Part shown: in pieces, positions 21,717-33,467 of the stretch
Position numbering within the stretch: position 1 is the stretch's first letter
Layout of the letters: every line of letters starts with the position of its first letter
Source of the DNA: Actinomucor elegans
Lineage: Eukaryota; Mucoromycota; Mucoromycetes; Mucorales; Mucoraceae
Reading direction: 5' to 3'
DNA length: 64,000 nt
Assembly (NCBI GenBank): GCA_026027325.1
Contig: JAMSLZ010000010.1
Span: 1,054,001 to 1,118,000, forward strand
Made by a program: the position numbers and the translations under genes
Notes under the pieces: model-generated
Databases searched by the model: none
Seen by the model: the letters and a program-made list of their open reading frames with translations, nothing else
What the model was told of the DNA's origin: nothing

Positions 21717-22532
21717 TCAACAGTTTTGTTGCTCTTGCTGGGTTAACAAATGACGAATTGCCATAGATCTATAAGACTCCAGGCTTGGTACTTGAAGATC
21801 AACAACCTTTGCTGCGTCATCCCATTGGCGCACTTGTATTTTCAGTTGAAAAAGTGGATCTTTCTCATATTCAGCCACTTGTTCTTGAGTGTATGGGCCG
21901 CCCTATTCTATACATAAGCTCCTAATTCAAAAAAAAAAAATATATCCATTGAGAAACTTGCCTGGTACTTTAGAGATAATTTAGAGGCGGCACTTAAGCT
22001 ATCGTAATAGTCAGCGTATTTACCAGTAAGATAGCGCTTGACGGGTACGTGTGACTCTACCAATTGAGTGACTTTTTGAGAAAAGCCAAGTCTGCGAAGG
22101 TACTCGGCGCCAATGCGCTCGTGCCCTGTTACTCCAACACTAATGATCTTCTTTTTATCTTGATTGTTGGTATTAATCAAAGCGGTAGGATCTAAAGCCA
22201 TGATATCATCAGCTTCACAAAACATTTGTTTCTGGCTGGCAGAAGTCGAAAATTGACCAATATCATGAAGTAAAGCCGCAAGAATAGTCTCTTCATCAGC
22301 ATCTACATACATCCAGGGAAAAAATAAATAATACTAAGCCTGTTGTTTTCCCTGTTGTGAACAATAACAACTCACTGGCATTTTGCGCTGATGCAGCAGC
22401 TTGTAAACTATGCTCAAGTTGAGATATCTTTTCTCCTATATAATCTTGTTTACTGCCGTCTACAAGCACTTGAAATACAGAATCGACAATTTGTTCTACT
22501 TTTTTCTGTTCTTCTGCAAGAGTAAATGACAT
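21717..22532 (-). CDS. PhnZ-like HD-domain diiron oxygenase (predicted)
   Basis: HD-domain protein of 227 aa from three exons (22532-22376, 22302-21962, 21902-21717). The second intron uses a GC donor (GCAAGT). Seen: DYIGEKISQLEHSLQ, LAALLHDIGQF with the HD pair, GHERIGAEYLRRLGF, ESHVPVKRYL and YQGGPYT. This order and wording follow bacterial PhnZ rather than nucleotide phosphohydrolases. In PhnZ the Tyr and Glu of YIGE gate substrate at a mixed-valent diiron site that cleaves the C-P bond of 2-amino-1-hydroxyethylphosphonate to glycine and phosphate. The next gene, divergent, encodes a PhnY-like dioxygenase that would supply that hydroxylated substrate. Function is inferred; the true substrate could be another phosphonate or a different hydroxylated compound. 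I preferred MSFTLAEE as start because the upstream extension has no counterpart. Confidence 0.8.
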
Positions 22533-23007
22533 TATAACTTGAATATAATAATAAAGAGTGAGAAAGGCGATACATATGGCAGTACTTAACAGTTCATGTA
22601 ACGCGACAACCTCCGCGCACCAGTTAGCAGATATCCAATAGTTTAATGGATGATCCAATCACTATCAGGCTAAATAGCATGTTGGTTGACTTGATTTTGT
22701 TAAATAGTAACCCAATAGACACGTGTAAAAGCATATTACTGTCTTTATTGGTATTTAGTGTGTTATTGATGGTATAGCGAAGGTTACAAGCGAGAGCTCG
22801 GGTGAGATTTAACAGTCAAAAGTGGAAAAATCATACAAATCAGAGATATATTCACCAAGTTTAGTTAAACGTGGGTAGCGCAACGTGACAAATCATCTAC
22901 TGATGATGGTATGAAGTCTTAGATTGTTTCTGGTTACTACTACCGTATAAAAAGAGACTATACTCATATTGTTTTTTTTTTATATAAACCATCCTACAAT
23001 CATAATC
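22533..23007. promoter_or_regulatory. Shared divergent promoter of the PhnZ-like/PhnY-like pair
   Basis: 475 bp separate two divergent start codons. A TATA-like TATAAAAAG lies at about 22946-22954, roughly 55-60 bp before the PhnY-like ATG. Co-regulation is inferred from the arrangement. Confidence 0.5.
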
Positions 23008-24005
23008 ATGACTCCTGTTCTCTGCAATCCCAAGCCTTATAACCTTACTCGAGATCAAGTAGAGTCTTACCAGAACCAAGGTTTCCTACTCATTGAAGAT
23101 TTCTTTTCAGTTGAAGAACATAATACACTAGAAGGGTATTGCAATGAATTCCAAAACTGGGGCAAAGAAAAGGGTAAATGGATGCAGTACTATGAACTTC
23201 ATACTGTTTCTGGTGAAAGTCAATTGTGTAGAACTGAGAACTTTACACCTTTTCATGAAGGCATGAAAAGTTATGTCAACAGCTACCGTCTTTTGCAAGT
23301 TCTAAAACAGCTTCATGGAGAAGAGTATGTTTTGTTTAAAGAAAAGGTCAACTACAAGTTGCCTGGAGGAGGAGGTAGATGCAACAACTTTGATATAGTA
23401 CCTTACTCAAGTAGTTTATATATGCAGGTTTTCCAGCGCATCAAGATGCTCCTGCCTTTGTTCAATTCGGCCAAGCATCTCATGTGACGGTTATGTTCAC
23501 TATTGACCCCACTACAGACACCAATGGCTGTCTAGAGATTGTGCCTGGATCTCATAAAAACAATTACGAAAGATGCATCTTGCCTCAAGATAAAAATGAT
23601 GGTTCTATATCTATAGACTGGTGCACTCAACATAAATGGATCCCAGTTCACTGTCAACCAGTAAGTAGTTACTAGTGCGATTTTTGGATGAGTAACTAAC
23701 ACTGAGACTATAGGGTTCCGTTTTGATATTTGGAGCTTATCTTGCTCACCGCTCTGGAGATAACTTAACTGATCGATCAAGAAAGGCTGTTTATTTAACA
23801 TACAATGCGTCAAGTGAGGGTGATTTCCGTGATCATTATTATGAAGAGAAACGTAAGCTGTTTCCGCCTTCTTACGAACGCGAAGAAGGTAAAGATTACA
23901 GTAAGTAACCAGGATATCCAAGCAGGAATCACATAATTAACTTTCTACTTTGAAAAAGGCAAAGGTGCAGTAATTTACAATCTAGCAACGCCTATTCGTT
24001 CATAG
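23008..24005 (+). CDS. PhnY-like Fe(II)/2-oxoglutarate dioxygenase (PhyH family)
   Basis: 277 aa from four exons (23008-23374, 23428-23660, 23714-23900, 23959-24005). The phytanoyl-CoA dioxygenase fold is clear: NYKLPGGGGFPAHQDAPAF carries the HxD iron ligands, DPTTDTNGCLEIVPGSH the central strand block, LAHRSGDN the distal His, and the Arg in TDRSRKAVYLTYN should bind 2-oxoglutarate. Size and the GGGG-F-AHQDAPAF block are what I associate with PhnY/TmpA phosphonate hydroxylases rather than peroxisomal PhyH; no targeting signal is seen. PhnY hydroxylates the alpha carbon of 2-aminoethylphosphonate so that PhnZ can cleave the C-P bond. Pairing with the divergent HD gene supports this role, but the substrate is inferred. 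Confidence 0.82.
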
Positions 24006-24284
24006 TATCTTGTTCAATAAATGTTCCTTATATAGTCTAATTGTCCCGCCTAATAGTGATAATGGATTTGGTAGTACACCGACCAGTCTATATAAAGGAT
24101 TTTATGCCCATGTTACTGGTCTCTGTGAATGAAGATCTGTAAAATCAAGCCTTCTTCAGCTTTGCTTTTCTTCCGAATAATATATATCATTCCTGGGTAA
24201 TTCTGTTCATAGCAAATATAAACATCCTTAATGCATACCATGTAATAATACAGCATTTCCCTCTTTTTTACTTATTTATTCAAC
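24006..24284. other. Intergenic with TATA-like element
   Basis: Short spacer. A TATATAAAGG element near 24090 could serve the downstream HHCC gene. No gene seen. Confidence 0.4.
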
Positions 24285-25490
24285 ATGCAAAATCAATACC
24301 AACAAAGAACTCCAGCGTATGATTACACTCTCTATCAGCAGCATCGCTACAATGCTGCTCTACTGTCGGATGTCTCAATGGCTTCTGTTACTGCACCAAC
24401 TGAAGAAGAAGATCCCTTGCCCACCTTTGAAGAGTTTCAATCTATCATAGACAATTATCTTCATAACTTGAGTCCTAAGAAACGAGATAAAGCATTGGTA
24501 GATCATGCACGATACTGCCTGATCCAGGAAGTGCTCAAGAACCCCAGAAACACATCAATCTCAACAGCCCAGTTCCGATTCTGGGTCAAGAAGATGTTTC
24601 AACTGCAACCTGGTTCGTATGATCTTGTTTGCCACGATAATAAACCAGTGGCAATGAAAGAACAAATCTATGATATCTTGGTGAATGCTCACAAGGAAGC
24701 TCACCATGGCGGAAGAGATAAGACATCAGCTATTGTAAGTAGTATAGAGCTTACTGTAGATATAGCATACCAATCACTTAGTGAATGTATCTAGGTTAGA
24801 AATCAATTCTCCTGGATCCCCAAAGAACTAGTAGCTCGTTTTGTACGTCAGTGTCCTACCTGTATCAGCAGACGGAATGGAAGTCAATCCTTAATTGCAT
24901 ACTCTTCCAAGACATCCAGTCCTCGGGCAGATTATTCTTCGTCTCCGTCTACAGTCAATTATGGATCTTACGATACAGTTTCTATGGCTGCTGCTGCTGC
25001 TGCTGCTGCGGCAGCAGCAGTTGTAGCATCTCAAACTCCCACTTTACTCTATACACCCTCATCCAAAGCAGAAAGTGATATGTCTGTCTCACCTTCCACC
25101 ACAGAGACTGCTTACAAGCGTTCACCGATCCATAGCTACGTCCTAAACAGCCCTTCTACGTCCATGAAGCGACCTTTCTTTGGTCACAATGGATTCTTTG
25201 AAGCTGGAGATCATTATCAAGCGCAAAACGATGTTGAATATCAAGTACAATCTACACCTCCAACCCATCGTTCGCCCTTCAACTATCACCGTCAAGAGTT
25301 TGTCAATTATTCACCTTATGCGGACCATACACCATCTTACTATAAAGCTATTATTAATTCTTCTTCGTATCAGGATCACAACATCCCAGTATTGGATGCC
25401 GCTTCAGAATATAATGACCACAAATCTGTAGCAACGGCTTTATTGTCAACGAATAGTATTCTATCACATCAATCAGAATCGACTTTATAA
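24285..25490 (+). CDS. Integrase-type HHCC zinc-finger protein (putative DNA-binding regulator)
   Basis: Two exons (24285-24734, 24795-25490) give 381 aa. The N-terminal ~150 residues are globular and basic. The intron falls inside an integrase-type H2C2 zinc-binding motif: HKEAH, then about 30 residues, then CPTC. Such HHCC fingers occur in retroviral-type integrases and in fungal DNA-binding proteins such as Spt10. There is no catalytic DDE core, so this is not an integrase. The C-terminal half is Ser/Tyr/Thr-rich and disordered, with a 12-residue poly-Ala tract encoded by GCT/GCA repeats (~24984-25022). That layout fits a sequence-specific regulator derived from or related to an integrase finger. 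Target and partners are unknown. Confidence 0.75.
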
Positions 25491-26810
25491 GCTTTTCACA
25501 CTTTTCCTTTTTGTATTGTTACTATACACGATTTTAAAACTATCCATGCTTTTATGATTTTAACCTTCTTCTTATATGACAAATCTTCTTAATACAGCAC
25601 CCTATTCTATTCTTTTTCGTATGTACATAATAAATATCCAACTTAAATCATTCTTGAGTAAGGGCCCTCCTTTCGGCGATTTATTACCATAAAGAAGAGA
25701 TCATACTAGATACAAGCCTTGTGGAATGCTATGTATAGTATCGATCTACACTTTTGGTATGTGTACACACAACAATAACAAAAGCATTTTCACATTTCCG
25801 TAAAAGGGCCACACTAAAGTTGGTGAAAATGAACAATCTTTAGATCAGTGCCGAGTAGATCAAGCATAGATCACAATTTCTGGCACAGTAGTAGTGATTG
25901 CGCATCCTTATGAATTTGTCCGTGTCCGTCAAACCCCTTCACATAATGGCTTAATTGTATATTATCGCTTCTATAGCAGGCTCATGTAGCCTATAATACA
26001 CTAGTCAAATGCATTTCATCCTTGTTCTGATGAGCTGTGGCTCCCTGATACACAATGCAGAACGACTGATTTTTTTTAAAAAAAAATGAAATCCCATGGT
26101 ATGCTTGACAAAAATTAGCAACTGTATATAATCCAACAAACAATGAAGCTAATGTTTTGGTTTCAGGTTATTACATAATAAGACAAAACGTACTCTTTTA
26201 AATGCATATCTTGAATCAATAATGCTCTAGACAATCCCCACATTAACCTCTAAGACAAAAAAAAAAATCTTTCTACTCTGTTTCTACAAAATTTAAGCCA
26301 TTTGAAATAGAATTATATTGTTATTATAATTTATATCAAGTATTACATATGTTGGCTTTCACTCACTGACTTGGCTCGATTTTAGATTTTAAGCTTAGAA
26401 TTTGGCTAGCTAAGCCCAAAAAAAAAAGAAAAAATAACTAGCCAATCGAATTGATTTCATTGGCTTACTGATGAGAGCGAACCCTATGATCCAATCCATC
26501 TTCAACGAAAATAGGCGGAAGCACGTTAGTTTTAGCGATCTTGCTGAATTCTCGGTGCAATGTCATGTCGGATTAAGCTAGTGCATTGGCTGTTGATGAG
26601 TTTAATTTGACTTTTTTTTTCCCCTGTTTCTTTTACAAATGTCGATTTATTACCGTTCATACTTGAGTATCTGTAAAGAATGGACTACTATACATACACT
26701 CTGGCGTGTATGCTATTACATTTATTTATAAAGGAATATGGTTAATTATATATGATACATTATACACATTATGAAAAAGAGTTTTTTTTTTTTGGAGAAC
26801 GTCTAGTTAG
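25491..26810. other. Intergenic, no gene seen
   Basis: 1.3 kb between the HHCC gene 3' end and the WOPR gene 3' end. It contains only short AT-rich frames and homopolymer runs. Confidence 0.5.
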
Positions 26811-28335
26811 TTACATTTGTAACTCGAAATCATTCCAACCAGTACCGAGCAGAATATTCATATCAGCCATAAATGAGTTTGCCGTAATGAGCTCATTTGT
26901 TCTGCTTGGTATAATAGAAGCATGATTGACAGCATGGAAAGAAGACGAAGAAAACAAGTGTTGATGTGGATTTTGACCGAAATCATCGTTTTGGAACAAA
27001 GGATATGGATGATGATATCCGCCCGATGCAATAAAGTTGTGCTGAGGAAGAGGTTCATTGGAAACTTGTCTTTTGCCATTGCTAAAGTTTTCATCGCTTG
27101 ATATACTGTGAGGCAACTGGGGTTCTAATGGATGTATTTAGTTTTTAGCTAATTAACGGTGATGACTATTTTCATATTACCTTTTCGATATTTTGCGCTG
27201 TCTAGGTGATAGGTTGTGGCAGTAATGAGTTCATTGTTTTGCTTATGATGTAGCTTATTGTTTTCTTGAAATAAAGTATCTGAATGGTGATATTCGCTAC
27301 TAAGTAGATTCAGAGGTAATCCATTGAGGAGGGAGGATGAAAGTTGTTGGCTTATATCAGGCTCAGATGGAATGGTTGGGTATGATTCGATTGAAGACGA
27401 TGTACTACTGTGACGTGTCACACTTGGTAATGTGTACAGACTATTCTGGGGATAATTGCTGGCTGACTCAACCTGAAGTGGTTTATCTACACTGGAAATA
27501 GCAGTTGATATACAATGCTTAGGGCTATTGATTTCATAGGCTGAGGATTTTGCTGAAACACTATTAGTACGTTTATGCTGTGCCTCCATGTATCTAAAAT
27601 ATATACGTTAGTTCAATTGGATAGTAACACAGACTGTTAGTTTTTTTTTTTTTTTTACCCATCATCTGCTGATGAACAATCTTCAATATGCTGCTGTTGA
27701 TGAATAGGGATACGAAAGTTCTCCCGTAAACGAAAGCCCGGTGATACTTCCAATGACGATAGTTCTGCGAAGCTGGAAGGTGTTCGTAGGATTCCAGAAA
27801 GGACATCTTCTTTATTATAATAACTGATAATGTGCTGCTGTACTCCATCGACTATTAATGACATGGACTTTTTAACGAGTCCGTTTCTTTTAAAACGGTA
27901 CGAGTTCTTGAGCGATCCAACCAATGCCTTTTCTCTTTGACGCCGTAAAAGGTCAGGTGCAACTATATAGCCACTACTGCTGCTACGGCTTTTGATTAAA
28001 GGGGCTTCTTGTTCTTCTTGTGTATCTGCCGAGCCACTACGCGTTACTTTTTTGTCATCTAGTTCACGGTAGATCAAGAAATTGCCTAGGATGCGAGAAG
28101 GGCTCCAGACAAGTCCATCAGTCCATCTTTTAACACCGCTTTCTTTTTCATCAAAGCAAAAGATGGTACCACTGCGAATAAGATGCCTTTCTTTGTCTTG
28201 TAGTCTGCGTTTGATCCGGGGTAATATCCCTCTTTTACAGGCTTCAAACAATAAAAGTGAATCTCGAGTTGTTTCGATATAACCATGAAAAGTCTCAGCT
28301 ACAGGTGATATCTTTTTACTTGTATTAGTGGCCAT
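26811..28335 (-). CDS. WOPR-domain (Gti1/Pac2/Wor1) transcription regulator
   Basis: Three exons (28335-27659, 27593-27181, 27124-26811) give 467 aa. The N-terminal WOPR half reads TFHGYIETTRDSLLLFEACK (~12-31), then SGTIFCFDEKESGVKRWTDG and WSPSRILGNFLIYRE. The second half follows a Ser-rich linker: KKSMSLIVDGVQQHIISYY, then SFAELSSLEVSPGFRL. This bipartite domain binds DNA in Wor1, Ryp1 and Pac2, which control morphology, conjugation or virulence programmes in other fungi. The rest is low-complexity Ser/Gln/His-rich sequence, typical for the family. Direct role here is unknown. Start set at MATNTSKK because upstream residues lie in an AT-rich leader. Confidence 0.88.
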
Positions 28336-30103
28336 GAACAAAATATATACAAAATGGTATGCCACACAAAAGTAACAAAGAAAAAGAGAAGAAGAAAAAA
28401 GATCAAGTCATTATCTAGCCCGTTATTTATATTAAACGGGTTTATAATACGAAAGAAAAAGGAAAAAGGAAAAGCCCGGTGTTTATTAATACCTATATGC
28501 TTTGCTTACTGGAAGACTAATCTAGCCACAATAGCAGCGAATCTAAATCTTTTATATAAAAAGACGTTGCGTACCTGAAATTTACACCTCTTCTTCTTTT
28601 TGATTGTCAAAGAGGTTCCTCAACGGTAAGTCAGCTCCAAAAGCTCACATGTCTTTTTAACAAGAAGCAAATTGCGACACGTGTATGCATGATTTAGCAG
28701 TTGTATATTCTCACAAGGACGATATGATGCAAGATGTAAGATTACATGCAGTTACCAGTCCACGTTTACAGAACTACAATTATTCCCCGTGAGTTTCTCC
28801 ATTTAAGTCGCTGCTCAACGAAGATTAAGTGACGAAAAAAAAAAAGGCACAGTATTACCTGTATTTTGTCCATTAGTGATACTCTTTAAAATAAGCTTCA
28901 ATAGTTTAACATCGAACAAATACCATTCACCTAATGAGCACCGTATTTATTTAATGAAGCAGATCAATCCGGCAAGTGCTTTTTTTGAAACCAACCGAAG
29001 ATCATTTATGAGACTAGTATTAAATTGGAACATTAGAATCAGGGATATGACGCAGTGCAAGTTAGAATCTTCGAGGTATGCACAAGTTTTATTCGTTGTA
29101 TAAACCTGTATTTTCAAAAAGGCATTTTCTGGCTTTTACACGATATATATGTATTTTAATTTCACCCAAAACTTTGCTGTATATTACTTCTTTAGTAGGT
29201 TGATGATATCATACAGCAGTTTATTTGAAATAGAATAGCTCAATAGTTTCATGATTCATGTGTGCAAATCACTCTTTTCTGATTATTCTATATATAAAGT
29301 GTATGTGATGGAAGCGGTTTATTAAACAAGGAAGAATATGTTTCCAAATTTTAATGTGCAATCAAGTGTTTCAGTCAACCCCACACCTACAAATATCGGA
29401 TCACTTTGCGTAATGCAATCGTAGTTTTTATTATACTAAAAACAATGAATAATACATAAAGAAATCTATTGCATTGCAGCAATTCATCCTTAGTATGAGT
29501 AGCAAATAGAGGCAAGATTTGATCATTGGCCAAGGCCTATAACTCCATCCAGCTTGACATGATCAAGTTCTCCACGGCATATATATCATTTAATGGCATG
29601 CGCTAAATACAATTATTTTAATTCAGTTAAGCAAATATTGGAGCAGATTCAGTACTTTATTCTAGACATGGGTGTCTAATCTGATGGGAAATTTGACTAA
29701 TCTCGGTTGAGAAATCTGTTATAGATCTTGTTGGACATGATCATTTCTGTGATTTATACATGACTTGCTATCAGTCGATAAATGTGTTAATTATAATATA
29801 GTAGAAAAATCATTGTAGCAGATTAAGTGCTTTGTTGTAGATAAGAGTAATTTACCAGCAGTAATATCTGGCAAAGATTTATTGAGAGATCTGGAGCAAT
29901 TCATTGTATCCATATATTTCAAAAATGCCATTTAAAATTCAGGACCAATGAAATAACAAGCTTAACTAAAAATTTAAAGCAAACTTTTGTTTATTTGATT
30001 TCATTGGGCCGCTGTAAGTGAAATATACTGCGAGAAAAAATTGGTGGTAAATTATTGTAAATGATTATATATGAATTTGGCAAAAAAAAGGTCGCTTACC
30101 AGG

Positions 30104-30289
30104 TTACCACCAAAAGCCATATTTTCTAAGAAAGTCAGGTGGTAGCTCGAAATTGTCGATAGCTTGGAGGTAGTGTGGTAAAATTAAATAAAAGTAATAA
30201 AGTAGTTTTTCTAGCTTGTATTTTTCATACTCATTAGATTGTGGCTGCGAGATATTTACTTGTGTCCATTCTGGATCTCTGTTCAAGAA
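30104..30289 (-). pseudogene. Possible orphan exon, unrecognised
   Basis: A 61-codon open stretch begins right after an acceptor-like CGATATAG and reads FLNRDPEWTQVNISQPQ..., ending ...FLRKYGFWW before a stop, with GTAACC and GTAAGC donor-like sites near the end. Balanced amino-acid content with Trp, Pro and Asp is unlike the AT-rich noise around it. I could not connect it to neighbouring exons and do not recognise the protein. Confidence 0.25.
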
Positions 30290-31179
30290 CTATATCGCTG
30301 TATAAGAAGGTAATTAATGATGTTTTAGTATATATACGTTACAGCTAGGGCTCACAGGTCTCTAGTCTTTTTGTATTACGATTACGTGGTTATTTCACCA
30401 CACGGAGAACTATCACCGATTTGGATTGTCCAACCCGTTTTATCACTTAAGATGAGAATATATCCCTCTATAGTGCCAAGAGCCACACCCTTTTTTGAAA
30501 CAACCTCCATTGCCATTATGGCTGTGCCGTGTACTTACAATTGTAAGTTTTAAATAGTAATTGAACCACAATTTATATTTATGCTGTTATTCTACAGTAT
30601 TTGAACCTTCGCTAGCTGATGTTATCAAAAAAAAAAAAAAATATGAGCAATATATTGCTGTGTATTATGTGAAATGCGAAAATCTTGAATCAATATGGGC
30701 CATAAGATATGTAACCATCCTAGTATTTTTTTTTCGTAAAGGCATTCAAGATATCAGGAGCCTTAGGTCAATAATAGGAATGTTAATTAAGGTTAAATGG
30801 CTCTTTTGATCCTTTCAGTAAAAAGGTGTAAAAGGAGTTATCGGGGAAATACTAACAAAGAACTAGTGGAGTACTTTAACCTAAATATAGTAAACACGTA
30901 TGAAGACATACCGTCAATGTTGCGTTTACACTGTAAGAAATATTAATAAAGAGTACTCTTTGAAACTATGCTTTATTATCAGACAAATGTAACGGATATG
31001 AGAATAAATAAGCTACACCAATACGTATCTCCAAGACTTGATATATTTAGAGATATATTCAGTTCTATGAATAGGGGTATAATCCATGACCAAATAATGG
31101 CCCTTCATCTATCCATATTTTTCCGTATCATCCATTATAATCCTACTGGAGGTAAAATAATGACCAGTTGCAGTTCACA

Positions 31180-31332
31180 ATGTCTCCACATTTCCTTTTC
31201 TTGGACAGTGTCCGTGGTGAAAGTCTTAAGCTGCATTTAATGCTGCCTGATGCAAAGAAGGTACCCGAACCAGCAGTTATTTTTGATCATATTTTCTACA
31301 CAGCGACAGCTGCAGAGAAGCCCTATTATTGA
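31180..31332 (+). pseudogene. Short unrecognised open frame, possibly decayed gene
   Basis: 50 codons starting MSPHFLFLDSVRGESL with ordinary protein-like composition. After its stop, the +1 frame continues open for about 100 nt (around 31320-31438), which suggests a frameshifted remnant. No family recognised. Confidence 0.25.
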
Positions 31333-32241
31333 CCATACCATGTTACAGACCCGCCGAGAAAGACATAGTTTTTTTAACTCAATGCCAGTTATGCCCCATT
31401 TGGACACCCGATTAAGTTGTTCTTGGATTTTGGCCTAAGTATTATTGTCTACAGGCGGAAACAGCGCTTTTTTTTTTCAATATTAGATTGTAAATCTCAA
31501 AAACTGATAAAGTATTGTTTTGAATATTTTGAGCCCTTCAAATATTTGAAGTAAACAGCACTCCATCAACTATTTTAGGACAATCAGTGGACTTTCATTA
31601 GTACATCCAATATAACTTATATTAGGGATATGCGAATAGCCACGGTTGGATATGTCTTTGGTAGCTAAATATTAAAAAAGTACACTCAGCAGCAAGGCTT
31701 TTCTATACATCATCTATGAAACACTCGCTATTTGAAAGAGGGTATCTTTCTGTACAAATTACCTTAAATCAAGAGAGCACAAATATGCGCTTGCCGCTTT
31801 TCATTTATGATTTCTGCTTTACTGACATAACGTTTTAGTCCTTGAGGCTGAAATTTAACCGTAGTAGGTCGAAAATTAGCATGGCGTTACAGCAATCAGA
31901 GATCTCAGTCAAGCACTATATCTAGGTAGTTGTCTTTGCTCAGGAAGAGCTGTCACATTCGCTAATCTATCAATCTTATTCCAATGATTTCGTTAACCCG
32001 TGACCACCAAATATGTGTTTTTACCTTTCGTCTATGTAGTAATAAACTTCCTAATTTTTGATTTAATAGCACATGTATATAGTAAACCGTTTTGTCATTA
32101 GGATACCAAGTCAAAATCATAATGCTTGGCCGGAAATCATGTTTACATAGGGGAAAATATTGATAAAACAAGAGTCAGAATTACAGTGAAGTCTGGTTCT
32201 GTACAAACAAGTGCTGTATTTGCTTTTATTATTATAAAGTA

Positions 32242-33436
32242 CTATGCTTCTTCCATTTTAATATCTTCTTCTTTGATGTGAGCGGCTTCAGTATCGCCAT
32301 TGGTAGTAGTTTCTTCCATTTTAACATCCTCCTCTTGAATATCACTAACCTCCATACTCTCATTAACAGCTGTTATTTCTTCCAAAACCTCATCATCATT
32401 CTCAATAGCATCAAACTCTTCGTCATAATCATCTAGTCCATCAATAGCCTCCAAGTCAATTTCATCATCTTCATCATGGTTTGCTCTATCTATTCATCAT
32501 GTTAAACCAACAAATATATACATTAGATGTATCTTTTATACCTTCTCCTCCTCTTTTAATCACCTTTTGGAGTTGAACCATATAGTCATCTACGACGTCC
32601 TTTAGTCGTTTACTATCATTCTTATTGCTAATTTCTTTCGCTTCTTTCGCTGCCTGCTCTGCCCTAATTGCAAAAGCACTAGTGTCGCCTTCAATAAAAC
32701 CTTCATAGCCTTCGTCTTCCTTTCTTTTTGATTCAATTTCTTTGGCAATTTCTTCCTCTAGACCTTTTTCAACATTGAGAACAGGACAGGGTTTCTTTTC
32801 TTCAATGCTCGTTAATTTCCTTCTACAAATAGCACGAATACGGACCAACACGCATCGGTAATAAAAACCAGAGAATCTCTATATATAGGTTAGCTAATTC
32901 ACTAAACAAATTACGTCAACTACATACAGTTGCTTCTGCTTTTAAATACTTGGGATTATTGATCAAAGGCATAATATCAGGGTCCACGATATCACAAAGC
33001 TGGAAGACCGTGGTCTCACTTGTGAAGGTTAGACCGTTAAAAATATGCCCGTCCTTGTGGTGCTCACTAATGAATGTGTTGGGCCATTGATCTTGTTTAT
33101 AACGATAGGCACTTACGATTCTTCTGACTGTTCTTTTTCGTCTTCTTTTCTTTCCACATTTAACACTGGTTTATACTTGCGCGCTTTGATAAAATTTGTT
33201 TTAACTCGCATATTAAAGTTTTTTCGAATGTCCACTTGTTGGTATCTATCAAAGGCGTTTTAATTTGGCAGTTTTTTAATCGGGATTTTACTACTTGCAT
33301 GTTGAACTTTTGATCTTTTCTCGGGTCTATTCCATATTTAACCCAACATTCACGCCAAGGGCCGCTTTGAAACGTATAAGCTGAGGCAATAAGAGCTCTA
33401 TATCAATGCAATGAGTCAGTACTTCAGGTAGTATGA

Positions 33437-33467
<31 letters not shown>

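Larger units (their letters stand above)
28336..32241. other. Gene-poor region with decayed coding traces
   Basis: 3.9 kb with no complete gene I can defend. Several pieces have codon-like structure but do not join: 30104-30289 (minus), 30425-30530 (either strand), 30855-30945 (plus) and 31080-31440 (plus, with a frame change). The rest is AT-rich. This looks like one or more old genes or transposons in decay. Confidence 0.45.

Noticed and set aside
22533..22658. N-terminal extension of the HD-domain protein
   Set aside because: It contains hydrophobic residues with no counterpart in PhnZ-type proteins; the ATG at 22532 starts the natural domain boundary.
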